DNA of 64,000 bases from Methylorubrum sp. B1-46 (lineage in GTDB: Bacteria > Pseudomonadota > Alphaproteobacteria > Rhizobiales > Beijerinckiaceae): assembly GCF_021117295.1 (NCBI RefSeq), contig NZ_CP088247.1, forward strand, positions 2,743,001 through 2,807,000. The letters run 5' to 3'. The notes below the pieces were generated by a model. The model had not been told where the DNA came from. It made no database searches and saw only the letters and a program-made list of their open reading frames with translations. Positions 1-10,009 of this stretch are shown in pieces (position 1 is the stretch's first letter; each line of letters opens with the position of its first letter). Made by a program: the position numbers and the translations under genes.

Positions 1-1076
1 CGCTCGGCGACCGCGACGTCGCCGATATAGGGACCGATGCGAGGGGCATCGGCGAAATCCTCCTCCATGACGAGGCGATCGAAGCCGAGCGTGCGAAACA
101 CCTGCGCACGGTCGAAGAAATCCCGGTGGAAGGGATGCACGAACACCGTCGCGAACCCGGCGGCGCGGGCAAGCCGGGCCAGGCTCGTCGGCTCCTCGCC
201 CTTGCGGGCAAGGTAGGGGTCGTAGCGACCGAAGCCGAGATCGTCGGGATCGAGGCCGGTGAGCACGGCGTGCTCGGAGCGCATGGTGTAGGCGCCGTGC
301 GCGGGTACCGCGAGGCGACCATACTGCGTCGCCTGCGCCCGGATTCGCGCCATCACCGGAAGATCCGGTCCTCCGAGGCGGGTCGGGTCGAGGAAGGATT
401 CGAGCTGGACGACGACGACGACCTCATCGTCGGGCTCGCCGCCGTTGCCCGCCATGAGGCGGACATCCGTCTCGCCCAGACGACGCAGCCCGTAGCCCAT
501 CATCGTGGCGACGAGCCCGTAGCGGGCGACGTCGCGGGCGAGGTTGGGCCGCGGGAAGAGCCGGCGCAAAGCCGCCTGGCCGGCCGCGCTTAGGCCGAAG
601 AGCGCGAGTGCCGCCAGCCCGGCCGGCAGGCCGAGGATCGCCAGTGCGGACGCGCCCGCTCCCTCCGGCAGGGCCGCCGGCTCCAGCAGGTACCACGCGA
701 TGACAGCGGCAAGACCAAGCAGCAGGGGCCCGGCGATCCGGAGATCGGTGAGCGGCAGGGTGTAGTAGAGCTGCGGATGACGCGGCACCTGGGCGAGCAG
801 GGCGAGGTCGCTGAACACGACGGGCTCGCCGATCACCCGTCGCTTCAGCCGATCCACCACCGCGAGGATGGCCAGCGTCAGAAGGCAGGACGAGGCGGCG
901 AGCCAGGGGCGCCACGAGAACTGGAACCAGAACAGCGTGATCAGGGCATAGCCGAGGAACCGGACCGCCAGATCGGCCGGGCGGAGGCTCGGGCGTTGCG
1001 GCGAGGCCGTCGCCTCGATGGCGAAGGCGCCGACGATCGCGACCGCCAGCGGCACGAGAAGGGTCGCGAGGCTCAT
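1..1076 (-). CDS. LTA synthase-like sulfatase-family membrane protein (3' end cut by window edge)
   Basis: The reading frame is open from an ATG at 1076 down to base 1, so the C-terminus is missing. The N-terminal ~190 residues are hydrophobic with several membrane segments. An extracytoplasmic alkaline-phosphatase/sulfatase fold then begins: a run of valines followed by QLESF places the metal-binding Glu at about residue 226, and AYTMRSE places the likely catalytic Thr at about residue 264, as in LtaS/OpgB-type phosphoglycerol transferases. It starts 6 bp after the stop of the KpsC-like gene, so the two are probably co-transcribed. I infer decoration of a surface glycan with a phospho-substituent. 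The substrate cannot be read from the sequence. Confidence 0.8.
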   Translation of the reverse strand, partial: MSLATLLVPLAVAIVGAFAIEATASPQRPSLRPADLAVRFLGYALITLFWFQFSWRPWLAASSCLLTLAILAVVDRLKRRVIGEPVVFSDLALLAQVPRHPQLYYTLPLTDLRIAGPLLLGLAAVIAWYLLEPAALPEGAGASALAILGLPAGLAALALFGLSAAGQAALRRLFPRPNLARDVARYGLVATMMGYGLRRLGETDVRLMAGNGGEPDDEVVVVVQLESFLDPTRLGGPDLPVMARIRAQATQYGRLAVPAHGAYTMRSEHAVLTGLDPDDLGFGRYDPYLARKGEEPTSLARLARAAGFATVFVHPFHRDFFDRAQVFRTLGFDRLVMEEDFADAPRIGPYIGDVAVAE

Positions 1077-1082
1077 GCCGTC

Positions 1083-3035
1083 TCAGCGGCCCGATTCGCT
1101 GCGCACGCCGCGGCGGGCACGCAGACGGCGCAGGATCGGGTTGATCAGGGCGTAGCGCAGCCGCATCGTCGCGTGGCGGGCCACACCCAACGCGAGCCGC
1201 GAGGGTGGCTTGGCGGCCCTGGCCTCGCTGAGCCGGTCGAGCAGGTGCTCAGGCGTGCAGGGCTTCATGGCCACCGGATCGAGATAGAGCGGGTAGAGGA
1301 TCAGCGCGCCCGCCACCAATTCGTCGAGGGACAGCGTGCGGCCGCGCGCGGCACCGGGCGCCAGATCCTCCGTGAGGCCCCAGCCGGCGTAGAAGGGACG
1401 GCCGTGGACGGCCACCGTCAGGCCGCGGATCAGCGCCTCGAAGCCCGCCAGCGACGTCATGGTCTCGACATGGTGGCAGCGGTCGAGCAGGTCGACGATG
1501 GAGAACCCGCCGACAACGCGGTCGGCGAGCCGGCGCACGTCGTCCTCTGGGATCGCGCCGGGCCGGAACCCGGCCTCGACGTCGGGATGCGGCTTGTAGA
1601 GCAGGAAGGCGTCCGGGTTGCGGGCGCGGGCCGCCCGCAGGAGGGCGAGGTTGCCGCGCACCTGCGGCGAACCGGTCAGCACCGAGGCGTCGTCCTCGAC
1701 CTGCCCCGGCACCAGAACGATCCGCCGGTCGGTGGGCCAGTCCGCGCCGGGGGCCTCCAGGCCGACATTGTACTTGCTCAGGCGTCGCGCCACGATCGAT
1801 TCGCGCAGGGCGCCGGCGCGAGCGGTCAGACCGGGCGGGAAGTCCGCCTGCTTCAGGATGCGAGCCAGCCGGCTCTCGACCCGCGGATCGTAGTAGATGC
1901 CGAGGTCGTCCACGACGATGGAGGCGCCCGGCTCCAGGCTGGCACCGAGCCCGACCGAGCGCAGGAATCCGTCCTCGATCCGCGCGAAGGGAATCTCGGC
2001 CTCGGCGCAGAGGCGCGGAAGCTGCTCCGGGCAGCGGGTCGCCCAGGCCTGAACTCGGCCGCCATGGCTGCGGGCGAGCGTCACCGCCTCCTCCGCCGTC
2101 ATCGTGTGGAGCGGTGCGCCCGCCGGCCCGGTGGCGAAGACATCGAGCGCAGCCCGCTTCCAGCCGGAAACGCCGACGAGAACGACACGGCGGTCGTTGC
2201 CGAGAAAGCGGTCGCGCAGCCACGCTACCCGCTCCGCGGCGTCCGCCACCGGTATCAGGCGCCGCGTCCACGGATCGAAACCGTGCACGCCCGCGCCGTA
2301 GCGCAACGCTAAGAAGCCCGCGGCGTCGGCCGGCCGCGGACCCGCCGCGGGATCGGGACAAACCGTCTCGAAGCCGGCCAGCGCGGCCTCGCAGGCCGCG
2401 TCCCAGCGGGCCACGTGAATGCGCGCCGCGATCGGAAACAGTGACCACGGGTCGGTAGGAGGCGCGATCGCCGTGAGACGCGGATCGGCGGGCACTCCCT
2501 CCGTCGGGCAACCCTCGGGACCGGCGGCGACGAAGCGCGCCCCTGGATTGTCCGCGAGGAGCCGCGTCAGGAAGGCGCGCAAAACCCGTGGTGAGGCGGC
2601 GGTCTCCGGATCGATCAGGGCGAGCTCGGGCGCCGCCTCACCGGCGAATTCGCGCGTCACGGCCTCCGGAAGCGAGCGGGCGAAGCGATTGGAGCCCGCC
2701 AGCCCGCGGGCGCGTAGGAGATTGCCGAGATCCGGGGATGCTGCCTCTCCGCCGACGGAAAGGCCGCCGTAATGCAGCCGCAGGCTCGAAAGGCCGGTCT
2801 CGGGAGAATCGTAGGGGCTGAGGAGTGGCCCCGGTGCCACCCGCAGGATCGCCTTGCCGCTCCCCTCGCCGGTTGCGGACCACAGGGCCGGCGGGCCCGG
2901 TGAGCGGAAGGTCAGCGAGGCCCCCGTCGCCGCCTCGACCTGCGCGCGCAGATGCCAAACCGTCCGCCCGAGCGGCAGGAAGGAGCGGGGCAGCCCGGTA
3001 TCCCCGTGCGGCTCGATGTGGCGCAGGTCGATCAT
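1083..3035 (-). CDS. kpsC: KpsC/LipA-like capsule beta-Kdo transferase
   Basis: A 650-residue protein of the KpsC family, which builds the poly-Kdo linker on phosphatidylglycerol for group 2-type capsules at the inner membrane. The C-terminal module is complete: EDGFLRS (~353), PGQVEDD (~441), YKPHPDV (~481), TSLAGFEAL and PFYAGWGLT (~548). The N-terminal module (1 to ~300) is poorly conserved and lacks a matching EDGFLRS block; only a remnant resembling the second half (around AACEAALAGFE) is visible. The frame stays open to 3188, but the ATG at 3035 (MIDLRHIEP) was chosen because family similarity begins there. It is divergent from the KpsS-like gene. Confidence 0.85.
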   Translation of the reverse strand: MIDLRHIEPHGDTGLPRSFLPLGRTVWHLRAQVEAATGASLTFRSPGPPALWSATGEGSGKAILRVAPGPLLSPYDSPETGLSSLRLHYGGLSVGGEAASPDLGNLLRARGLAGSNRFARSLPEAVTREFAGEAAPELALIDPETAASPRVLRAFLTRLLADNPGARFVAAGPEGCPTEGVPADPRLTAIAPPTDPWSLFPIAARIHVARWDAACEAALAGFETVCPDPAAGPRPADAAGFLALRYGAGVHGFDPWTRRLIPVADAAERVAWLRDRFLGNDRRVVLVGVSGWKRAALDVFATGPAGAPLHTMTAEEAVTLARSHGGRVQAWATRCPEQLPRLCAEAEIPFARIEDGFLRSVGLGASLEPGASIVVDDLGIYYDPRVESRLARILKQADFPPGLTARAGALRESIVARRLSKYNVGLEAPGADWPTDRRIVLVPGQVEDDASVLTGSPQVRGNLALLRAARARNPDAFLLYKPHPDVEAGFRPGAIPEDDVRRLADRVVGGFSIVDLLDRCHHVETMTSLAGFEALIRGLTVAVHGRPFYAGWGLTEDLAPGAARGRTLSLDELVAGALILYPLYLDPVAMKPCTPEHLLDRLSEARAAKPPSRLALGVARHATMRLRYALINPILRRLRARRGVRSESGR

Positions 3036-3380
3036 GGTGGGGCGATCATGGCGAGGCCCGCTCCATAGCCCAAGCCTCGGCTGCGGCACAGGCCAAAGGG
3101 GACATGGCCGACATCGCTTTCTCCGCGAGCCGAGCGGCGACGGCTTTTGCGATGCACTTTTCAGAGGATGATTTTGGACTGGACACACAGGAGCCGCAAT
3201 CTGGCGCGAGACGATGGCCGTCCGATCGCCGCATGTTCTGCGTGATGGATCGGCAACGGAGACCGCAAATTCTCCCGACTGCCCCGAGCGGTGATTGTCG
3301 TACGCGCGGCTGTCGTGAGAGGTGCTCAGCCGGCCAATGCAATACCGATCGCTTCACGACTAGGAATTGAGCGCCTGGGA
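3036..3380. other. Divergent intergenic region, kpsC/kpsS
   Basis: 345 bp between the two divergent capsule transferase genes. Frames here are short extensions of the flanking genes with no recognisable product. It must hold the promoters for both directions, but I could not assign -35/-10 boxes with confidence. Confidence 0.5.
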
Positions 3381-4688
3381 ATGTCGCAGCCTCGTGCCAA
3401 TACCATAGGCCACCACGGCGCCACGTTCCTGTTCCTGCAGGGGATCGCTTCTCCGTTCTTCTCGGTGCTTGGCACGGCCCTGCGCGAGCGCGGCCACGGG
3501 GTCCGGCGCATCAACTTCTCAGCTGGCGACTGGTTGTTCTGGCCCCATCCGGCGGATCACTATCGCGGCAAGCGTGAGGGCTGGGAGGCTTATCTCGAAG
3601 CCTATCTTCGCACGCACGCCATCACCGACATCGTGCTGTTCGGCGATTGCCGTCCCTATCATCAGGCCGCGGTCCAGGTCGCCAAACCCATGGGCGTGCG
3701 CATCCACGTGTTCGAGGAGGGCTACGTCCGGCCTTACTGGATCACCTGCGAGGCCGGCGGCGTGAACGGCAACTCGACCTTGCCCAAGCGGGCGGAGGAG
3801 ATCCGGGAGCTCGCCCGCAGGCTGCCGCAGCCCGGCCGGGCCATGCCGCTCACCGGGGACATGGCCCGCCGCAGCCTGTGGGATATCGGCTTCAACATCG
3901 CCAATATCGGCTTTCCCTACCTCTATCCGGGGTTCCGCACCCACCGGCCGAATCACATCGCGGCCGAGTATGCCGGCTGGATCCGGAAGTTCGTGCGCCG
4001 CCGCCGCACCCGCCGCGAGGCGGCGCGGGTCAACGAGATCTACCACGCGATCAACGCCGACTATTTCCTGCTGCCGCTCCAGCTCGACAGCGATTACCAG
4101 ATCCGCGTCCACTCGCCGTTCCTCGGCGTCGAGGGCTTCATGGATCGGGTGATCGCCTCCTTCGCCAAGCATTCGCAGGCGCCGACACGGCTCTTGGTGA
4201 AGCTGCACCCGCTCGACAGTGGCATCATGAACTGGCGCAAGCGTGCCCGCCAATCGGCGAAGCGCCACGGCTGCAACGACCGGCTCGACTTCATCGACGG
4301 CGGCGATCTGCCGAAGCTCATCGACGGCAGCCGCGGCGTGGTGCTGGTGAACTCGACCGTCGGGATGCTCGCCCTCGAGCGTGGACGGCCGACGCTGGCC
4401 TTCGGCTCGGCCGTCTACAACTTGCCGGGCCTGACCCATCAGGGCGACATCGACACCTTCTGGCGCAATCCGCAGGCGCCCGAGGCGGACCTGATGCAGG
4501 ATTTCCTCCGCGTCGTCATGCACCGGACTCAGATCAACGGCGGCTACTTCTCCCGCTCGGCGATCGCGCGGGCGGTGGCCGGTGTCGTTCCCCGTCTCGA
4601 GGCGGCGCTGCCGCCCGCCTCGCTGGCGGCCGCCCGCGATTCGTTGGAGCAGGCCGACCGCGAGGAAATCCTCTCGCCCGCCTATTGA
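3381..4688 (+). CDS. kpsS: KpsS/LipB-like capsule polysaccharide transferase
   Basis: A 435-residue protein matching the capsule Kdo transferase family that adds the first Kdo to the lipid acceptor. Signature motifs are FLFLQG near the N-terminus, FGDCRPYH, FEEGYVRPYW (~110) followed by GVNGNS, LVKLHPLD in the C-terminal half, and VNSTVGMLAL near the nucleotide-sugar site. A GTG at 3291 would add 30 unconserved residues, so the ATG at 3381 (MSQPRAN) is preferred. It pairs with the divergent KpsC-like gene; no kpsE/D/M/T export genes lie in the window, so they must be elsewhere. Confidence 0.85.
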   Translation: MSQPRANTIGHHGATFLFLQGIASPFFSVLGTALRERGHGVRRINFSAGDWLFWPHPADHYRGKREGWEAYLEAYLRTHAITDIVLFGDCRPYHQAAVQVAKPMGVRIHVFEEGYVRPYWITCEAGGVNGNSTLPKRAEEIRELARRLPQPGRAMPLTGDMARRSLWDIGFNIANIGFPYLYPGFRTHRPNHIAAEYAGWIRKFVRRRRTRREAARVNEIYHAINADYFLLPLQLDSDYQIRVHSPFLGVEGFMDRVIASFAKHSQAPTRLLVKLHPLDSGIMNWRKRARQSAKRHGCNDRLDFIDGGDLPKLIDGSRGVVLVNSTVGMLALERGRPTLAFGSAVYNLPGLTHQGDIDTFWRNPQAPEADLMQDFLRVVMHRTQINGGYFSRSAIARAVAGVVPRLEAALPPASLAAARDSLEQADREEILSPAY

Positions 4689-4759
4689 CCGCCAGCCACT
4701 GACGCGGGTCCGGAATCCTTCGACTGCGACCCGGCCCCTTGCGGAAAGAACACGCCGCC

Positions 4760-5527
4760 TTGTCCGTCATCCTCATCACCGGCGCCTCCAGCGGCATCGG
4801 CGCGGCCCTGGCGCGCTTCTACGCCGCGAGGGGAGCGGGCCTCGTGCTCACGGGGCGCGACCGGGAGCGGCTGGAAGCCGTGGCACAGGGTTGTCGGGCG
4901 CTGGGAGCCGAGACCCGGATCCGGCTGATCGACGTGCGCGAGCGCGAGGCCATCGGCGCCTGGATCCGCGAGACCGACGCGCAGACGCCGCTCGATCTCG
5001 TCATCGTCAACGCCGCGGTGAACGGAGGGCACCCGTCCGGTGGCCTGGAGACCGATGCGACGGCCTTCGAGACCGCCGATATCAACTTCACCGGCGCGCT
5101 CAACGTCATGCTGCCCTGCGTGACCCTGATGAGCGAGCGTGGCCGGGGGCAGATCGCGCTGATCTCCTCACTCGCGGCCTATGCGCCGTTGCCCGACGCG
5201 CCGGCCTATAGCGGCGCCAAGGCGGCGCTCCTGGCCCACGGCCTTGCCCTGCGCCAGAAGCTGAAGCCGCTCGGCGTGCGCCTCAGCGTGGTGACGCCGG
5301 GCTACGTGAAGACGCCGATGGGCGGCGTCATCAAGGGATGGCGCCCGCTCGAAATCACTGCGGACGAGGCGGCCGCCCGCATCGCCGGCGGCTTGGAGCG
5401 GGACCGGGACGTGATCGCCTTCCCCGCGATCCTGGCCGCGCTCGCCCGCGGCGCGCTGCTGGTGCCGGAATGGGTCCGCAGCGCCGGTCTGCACGGTTTC
5501 CGCTTCCGCAACCGGCATCGGCGCTGA
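4760..5527 (+). CDS. Short-chain dehydrogenase/reductase (SDR)
   Basis: A 255-residue classical SDR: TGASSGIG cofactor loop at the very N-terminus, NAAV in place of NNAG, a catalytic Ser in ISSLAAY, and YSGAK carrying the catalytic Tyr-Lys. Start taken as TTG at 4760, preceded by GGAAAGAA; an in-frame TTG at 4739 lacks a ribosome site. Its stop overlaps the start of the formyltransferase (TGATG), so they form one operon 71 bp after kpsS. A role in nucleotide-sugar or lipid modification for the surface polymer is plausible from position only. The substrate is unknown. Confidence 0.85.
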   Translation: MSVILITGASSGIGAALARFYAARGAGLVLTGRDRERLEAVAQGCRALGAETRIRLIDVREREAIGAWIRETDAQTPLDLVIVNAAVNGGHPSGGLETDATAFETADINFTGALNVMLPCVTLMSERGRGQIALISSLAAYAPLPDAPAYSGAKAALLAHGLALRQKLKPLGVRLSVVTPGYVKTPMGGVIKGWRPLEITADEAAARIAGGLERDRDVIAFPAILAALARGALLVPEWVRSAGLHGFRFRNRHRR

Positions 5528-6384
5528 TGGGTGCGCCCCGGATCGCCCTGTTCGCGCTGGAGGCGCTGCCGAACGCCCGCGCCGTGCGCCGCTTCGTGGC
5601 GGATCACGCGGAAACGATCGCCTTCGTCGGGCTCTCGAATGCCGAGCGACCGGCCACCGGCGGGCTCATCGGCCAGGTCCAGCGCCATCTCGCCCGATCC
5701 GGCCCCGGTTTCCTCCCCTATCTCGGCGTCAATTTCGGGCTGCCCGACCTGCTGCGCCCGCTCGCGCCACTCACTCAGCGCCTTGCCGGCACGGCCGGGA
5801 CCCCCGAGGCTACGCCGCTCGCCGCCCTCTGCCGCCGGCTCGCGATTCCGGTGCTGCGAATCGACGACGTGAACGGCGAAGAAGTCGCCCGAGCCTTCGC
5901 GACGCATGCGCCCGATCTGATCGTCGCCTTCCATTTCGATCAGATTTTCTCGGCAGGGACGCTGAAGCGGGCGCGGCTCGGCGGAATCAACCTCCATCCG
6001 AGCCTGCTGCCGCTTCACCGCGGCCCGGTGCCCACGATTCACGCTCTGGCCGACGGGAAGGGGGCGTTCGGCGTCACCGTCCACCGCCTCGCCTCCGCGA
6101 TCGATGCCGGGGCGATCCTCGCGCAGGAGGCAGTCGCGCTGCCGGACGACACGACGGCCACCCGCGCCTCGGTGCGTCTGCACGAGCACGGCCGCATCCT
6201 GGTGGATCGTGTGCTCGGCGAAATCGCCGCCGAAGGGGCGATTCCGGCGGGCCGCAGCGTTCCGGTGCTGCCCTATTGCGGCTTTCCCGACCGGGCGCTG
6301 CTCGCGCGGATGCGCCGGGAGGGGCGGCTCCTCACCGACGTGCGGGATCTGCGGGACGCGCTGACGCTGTCCCGCAGGGCGTGA
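5527..6384 (+). CDS. Formyltransferase-family protein
   Basis: A 285-residue protein with the formyl-THF-dependent formyltransferase N-terminal fold. The diagnostic stretch is GINLHPSLLP followed by HRGP, giving the conserved Asn and His of the active site, and AIDAGAIL places the acidic residue downstream. It is shorter and more divergent than methionyl-tRNA formyltransferase (Fmt) and lacks a clear Fmt C-terminal domain. It overlaps the SDR by one base. With capsule genes upstream, N-formylation of an amino-sugar is one hypothesis; a generic one-carbon enzyme is the alternative. It converges tail-to-tail on metY with a 3 bp gap. Confidence 0.75.
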   Translation: MGAPRIALFALEALPNARAVRRFVADHAETIAFVGLSNAERPATGGLIGQVQRHLARSGPGFLPYLGVNFGLPDLLRPLAPLTQRLAGTAGTPEATPLAALCRRLAIPVLRIDDVNGEEVARAFATHAPDLIVAFHFDQIFSAGTLKRARLGGINLHPSLLPLHRGPVPTIHALADGKGAFGVTVHRLASAIDAGAILAQEAVALPDDTTATRASVRLHEHGRILVDRVLGEIAAEGAIPAGRSVPVLPYCGFPDRALLARMRREGRLLTDVRDLRDALTLSRRA

Positions 6385-6387
6385 GCC

Positions 6388-7668
6388 TCACGCCCGCAGG
6401 GCGGCGTCGAGGTCGTCGATGAGATCCTGCGGATCCTCGATCCCGATCGAGAGGCGCACGACTTCGGGGCCGGCCCCCGCCGCCCGCTTCTGCTCGTCGG
6501 TGAGCTGGCGGTGCGTGGTCGAGGCGGGGTGGATCACCAGCGAGCGGGTGTCGCCGATATTGGCGAGGTGGCTGAAGAGCTGGAGATTCGACACCAGCTT
6601 CACGCCGGCCTCGTAACCGCCCTTGAGGCCGAAGGTGAACACGGCGCCCGCGCCCTTGGGCGTGTAGCGCTGGGCTAACGCATGGTAGCGGTCGCTCTCA
6701 AGACCCGGATAGCTCACCCACTCGACCAGTTCATGCCCGGCGAGGAAGCTCGCCACCTTCAGGGCATTGTCGGAGTGGCGCTGCATCCGCAGCGGCAGGG
6801 TCTCGATGCCGTTGAGGATCAGGAAGGCGTTGAACGGCGAGAGCGCCGGCCCGAGGTCACGCAAGCTGAGGACACGGACAGCGATCGCAAAGCCGAAATT
6901 CCCGAAGGTCTCGGCCAGCACCATGCCGGCATATTCCGGCCGCGGCTGCGATAGCATCGGGTAGCGCTCGTCGCCCTGCCATTGAAACGTGCCGCCGTCG
7001 ACGATCAGCCCGCCGATCGAATTGCCGTGGCCGCCCAAAAACTTGGTGGCCGAGTGCACGACGATGTCGGCGCCGTGCTCGAACGGCTTGATCAGGTACG
7101 GCGTCGCCATCGTGTTGTCGACGATGAGCGGGATGTTGTGGCGCTTGGCGATGACGCTGAGGGCGGCAATATCCGTGATGACCCCGCCGGGATTGGCGAT
7201 GCTCTCGCAAAAAATCGCCTTGGTGCGCGGGGTGATGGCGCGTTCGAACGAGTCCGGGTCGTCGGTGTCGGCCCAGACCACCTGCCAGCCGAAGTTCTTG
7301 TAGGAGTGATTGAACTGGTTGATCGAGCCGCCGTAGAGCTTGTTCGCCGCAATGAACTCGTCGCCCGGCTGCATCAGCGCGTGGAGCGTCAGGAATTCGG
7401 CGGCATGGCCCGAGGCGACGGCCAGCGCCGCGGTGCCGCCTTCCAGCGCCGCGATGCGCTCCTCCAGCACCGCGTTCGTCGGGTTGGTGATGCGGGTGTA
7501 GATATTGCCGAAGGCCTGGAGCCCGAACAGCGAGGCGGCGTGGTCCACGTCGTCGAAGACGAAGCTCGTCGTCTGGTAGATCGGCGTCGCCCGCGCGCCC
7601 GTGGCCGGGTCGGGGGTCGCGCCGGCATGGATCGCGAGGGTGTTGAAGCCGGGCTGGCGGTCGGTCAT
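6388..7668 (-). CDS. metY: O-acetylhomoserine aminocarboxypropyltransferase (sulfhydrylase)
   Basis: A 426-residue Cys/Met-metabolism PLP enzyme that makes homocysteine from O-acetylhomoserine and sulfide. The N-terminus (FNTLAIHAG, then YQTTSFVF) and the PLP-lysine motif SATKFLGG (Lys209) are typical of the MetY branch, as is the length, longer than MetB/MetC. Start set at ATG 7668 because AGGAG lies eight bases upstream; an in-frame ATG at 7683 has no ribosome site. The 444 bp upstream is non-coding and is where a sulfur or SAM control element would be expected. Confidence 0.92.
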   Translation of the reverse strand: MTDRQPGFNTLAIHAGATPDPATGARATPIYQTTSFVFDDVDHAASLFGLQAFGNIYTRITNPTNAVLEERIAALEGGTAALAVASGHAAEFLTLHALMQPGDEFIAANKLYGGSINQFNHSYKNFGWQVVWADTDDPDSFERAITPRTKAIFCESIANPGGVITDIAALSVIAKRHNIPLIVDNTMATPYLIKPFEHGADIVVHSATKFLGGHGNSIGGLIVDGGTFQWQGDERYPMLSQPRPEYAGMVLAETFGNFGFAIAVRVLSLRDLGPALSPFNAFLILNGIETLPLRMQRHSDNALKVASFLAGHELVEWVSYPGLESDRYHALAQRYTPKGAGAVFTFGLKGGYEAGVKLVSNLQLFSHLANIGDTRSLVIHPASTTHRQLTDEQKRAAGAGPEVVRLSIGIEDPQDLIDDLDAALRA

Positions 7669-8112
7669 CGAAAAACTCCTCAAGACGCGTCGTTTACGCT
7701 CCTGCTCTTCGGCGGTGCAAGCGCGGCGGTGGCATGCGTGGCCACGCGACCGCCTGCAGCGGGACTTCGCGCCTCGGGTTCCACAAGCATGAGCGGCCGG
7801 CCGACGTGGCGGCCCATCCGCACCATGCGTTCCGGAGATGATGCTCTGCGGTAACGATCACCGGGGATCGTTGTGGTGCCACACGCCGCATCAAGCGCGG
7901 CAGTCTGGACAGGTTCGCATCTGGCATGTCAGAGAGCCGCGCAGGAAATAAAACGGTAATCCGGTGACCCACGGTCGCATTGATTGCCGCGGCGCGATGG
8001 TGTCACCCCTTGCGCCAGGTTTCGAATTCGAAAGCCTCCAAGGCGCGCGCAGCCGGGAAAGCCCGGGGCGCCACGAGAGGCTCGGCGCGACGGCTGACGG
8101 GAGGGCTGCACC
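7669..8112. other. Divergent intergenic region, metY/petA
   Basis: 444 bp with no convincing gene. It holds the metY leader and the promoter region of the bc1 operon. A perfect 12-bp palindrome (GCGTGGCCACGC) lies at 7736-7747, about 70 bp before the metY start. I compared the metY leader by eye with the SAM-II riboswitch core and found no match. Confidence 0.5.
7736..7747. promoter_or_regulatory. 12-bp palindrome upstream of metY (possible operator)
   Basis: GCGTGGCCACGC is self-complementary and sits in the metY 5' region, 68-79 bp before the start codon. Size and position suit a dimeric repressor site, but GC-rich palindromes arise by chance in such DNA and I recognise no regulator consensus. 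Confidence 0.25.
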
Positions 8113-8661
8113 TTGGCGGACGAAGGGCCTCAGGGCACCAAGCGAGATTTCCTCTTCCTCGCCACGGGCGCGGGATTGGCCGTCGGGGCCGGCGCGGTGG
8201 CGTGGCCCTTCGTGGCCTCGATGGCACCCGATGCCGCCACCGTCGCTGCCGGTGCGCCGCTCGACGTGGATCTCAGCCCGATCCAGGAAGGCCAGATCGT
8301 CAACGTGTTCTGGCGCGGCAAGCTGATCTTCGTGCGCAAGCTCACGGAGAAGGAAGTCACGGACATGAAGGCCGTGCCGCTCTCCGAGATGATCGATCCG
8401 GCCGCGTTCGACACCCGAGTGAAGTCAGGGCATGACCGTTGGCTCGTGGCCTACGGCAACTGCACTCATCTCGGCTGCGTGCCGATCGGCCATTCCGGCA
8501 ATTACGAGGGCTGGTCCTGCCCGTGCCACGGCTCGCAGTTCGACGCCGTCGGCCGCGTGCGCCGCGGCCCGGCGCCGACCAACCTCCCGATTCCGCCCTA
8601 CGCCTTCGAGACCGATACCAAGATCAAGATCGGCGAAGAAGGCGGCAAGGCGGTCGCCTGA
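8113..8661 (+). CDS. petA: Cytochrome bc1 Rieske iron-sulfur subunit
   Basis: A 182-residue Rieske protein of the ubiquinol:cytochrome c reductase. A Tat-type signal-anchor lies near the N-terminus ([13 protein letters not shown]), followed by a hinge and the cluster domain. The [2Fe-2S] ligands are in CTHLGC (Cys117, His119) and CPCHGS (Cys136, His139), with Cys122/Cys138 forming the stabilising disulfide. The start is TTG at 8113 (MADEGPQG). It is the first gene of petABC, 34 bp upstream of cytochrome b. Confidence 0.95.
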   Translation: MADEGPQGTKRDFLFLATGAGLAVGAGAVAWPFVASMAPDAATVAAGAPLDVDLSPIQEGQIVNVFWRGKLIFVRKLTEKEVTDMKAVPLSEMIDPAAFDTRVKSGHDRWLVAYGNCTHLGCVPIGHSGNYEGWSCPCHGSQFDAVGRVRRGPAPTNLPIPPYAFETDTKIKIGEEGGKAVA

Positions 8662-8695
8662 CAACAGGACACGAGAAGCCGGAGCGGGCAAACCG

Positions 8696-9988
8696 ATGAG
8701 CAGCGCACACGCGACCTCGACCTACGTACCCAAGAGCCGCCTCGCGAAGTGGTTCGAGTCACGGCTGCCGCTGGTCGGGCTGGTGCACTCGTCCTTCGTC
8801 GCCTTCCCGGTTCCGCGCAACCTCAACTACTTCTGGACCTTCGGCGCGATCCTGATCGCGTTCCTCGGCATTCAGATCATCACCGGCGTCTGGCTGGCGA
8901 TGCACTACGATCCGAACGCCAGCAACGCGTTCGAGAGCGTCGAGCACATCATGCGCGACGTGAATTACGGCTGGCTCCTGCGCTACGCGCACGCCAACGG
9001 CGCGTCGATGTTCTTCGTGGCGGTCTACGTCCACATCTTCCGCAACCTCTATTACGGGTCCTACAAGGCTCCGCGCGAGGTGCTCTACCTGCTCGGCGTC
9101 ATCATCTACCTCTTGATGATGGCCACCGCCTTCCTCGGCTACACCCTGCCGTGGGGCCAGATGAGCTTCTGGGGCGCTACCGTCATCACCAACATCCTGG
9201 CGGCGATTCCGGTCGTCGGCGACACGATCCAGAGCCTGCTCTGGGGCGGCTACTCGGTCGGCAACCCGACCATCAACCGCTTCTTCTCGCTGCACTTCCT
9301 GCTGCCGTGGATGATCGCCGGCGTCGTCGTCCTCCACGTCTGGGCGCTGCACGTCACGGGCCAGAACAATCCGGCCGGCATTCCGATCAAGTCGAGCAAG
9401 GACGCCGTGCCCTTCACCCCCTACGCCACCGTCAAGGACGTGTTCGCGGTGGTGGTGTTCATGATCCTGTTCGCGTGGTTCATCTTCTACCAGCCGAACT
9501 ATCTCGGCCACGCTGACAACTACGTCCCGGCCAACCCCTCGGTGACCCCCGCGCACATCGTGCCGGAATGGTACTTCCTGCCCTTCTACGCGATCCTGCG
9601 CGCGGTCCCGGACAAGCTCGGCGGCGTCATCCTGATGTTCGGTGCGGTGCTGATCCTGGCCTTCGCCCCCTGGCTCGACACCTCGCGGGTCCGCTCCTGC
9701 AACTACCGTCCGGTCTACCGGGTGTTCTTCTGGGTGTTCCTGATCAACGCCATCCTGCTCGGCTGGCTCGGCGCGAAGCCCCCGGAGGGCGGCTACGTCC
9801 TCGCCTCGCGGATCTGCACCATCTACTACTTCGCCCACTTCCTCCTCGTCATGCCGCTGGTCGGCCTGTTCGAGACGCCTGACCGCCTGCCGGGTTCGAT
9901 CCTCGAGACCGTGACCGGTCCAGGCAAGCAGGTGAGCGGGTCCGGCATGCCCGCAGGCGCGGCGGCCGAACCGGCCAAGCGCGCCTAG
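8696..9988 (+). CDS. petB: Cytochrome b of the bc1 complex
   Basis: A 430-residue full-length bacterial cytochrome b carrying both haems and the Qo/Qi quinone sites. Haem-ligating histidines are visible at about 99/113 (helix B) and 200/214 (helix D), and the Qo motif PEWYFLP is present. The hydrophobic profile fits eight membrane helices. The start is ATG 8696 after GGAGCGGG; the frame is open further upstream through petA but has no conserved sequence there. It is the second gene of petABC, 21 bp before cytochrome c1. Confidence 0.96.
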   Translation: MSSAHATSTYVPKSRLAKWFESRLPLVGLVHSSFVAFPVPRNLNYFWTFGAILIAFLGIQIITGVWLAMHYDPNASNAFESVEHIMRDVNYGWLLRYAHANGASMFFVAVYVHIFRNLYYGSYKAPREVLYLLGVIIYLLMMATAFLGYTLPWGQMSFWGATVITNILAAIPVVGDTIQSLLWGGYSVGNPTINRFFSLHFLLPWMIAGVVVLHVWALHVTGQNNPAGIPIKSSKDAVPFTPYATVKDVFAVVVFMILFAWFIFYQPNYLGHADNYVPANPSVTPAHIVPEWYFLPFYAILRAVPDKLGGVILMFGAVLILAFAPWLDTSRVRSCNYRPVYRVFFWVFLINAILLGWLGAKPPEGGYVLASRICTIYYFAHFLLVMPLVGLFETPDRLPGSILETVTGPGKQVSGSGMPAGAAAEPAKRA

Positions 9989-10009
9989 CGCCAGAGGGAG
10001 AGAACACCG

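Noticed and set aside
777..2312. Long plus-strand open frame opposite the KpsC-like gene
   Set aside because: Composition is Arg/Gly/Glu/His-rich with no domain; it is the mirror frame of a well-supported gene in high-GC DNA.
7669..7860. SAM-II-type riboswitch in front of metY
   Set aside because: I read the leader on the minus strand for the SAM-II core (paired GC block followed by GCTAAA-type sequence) and did not find it. A covariance search with Rfam models would decide.
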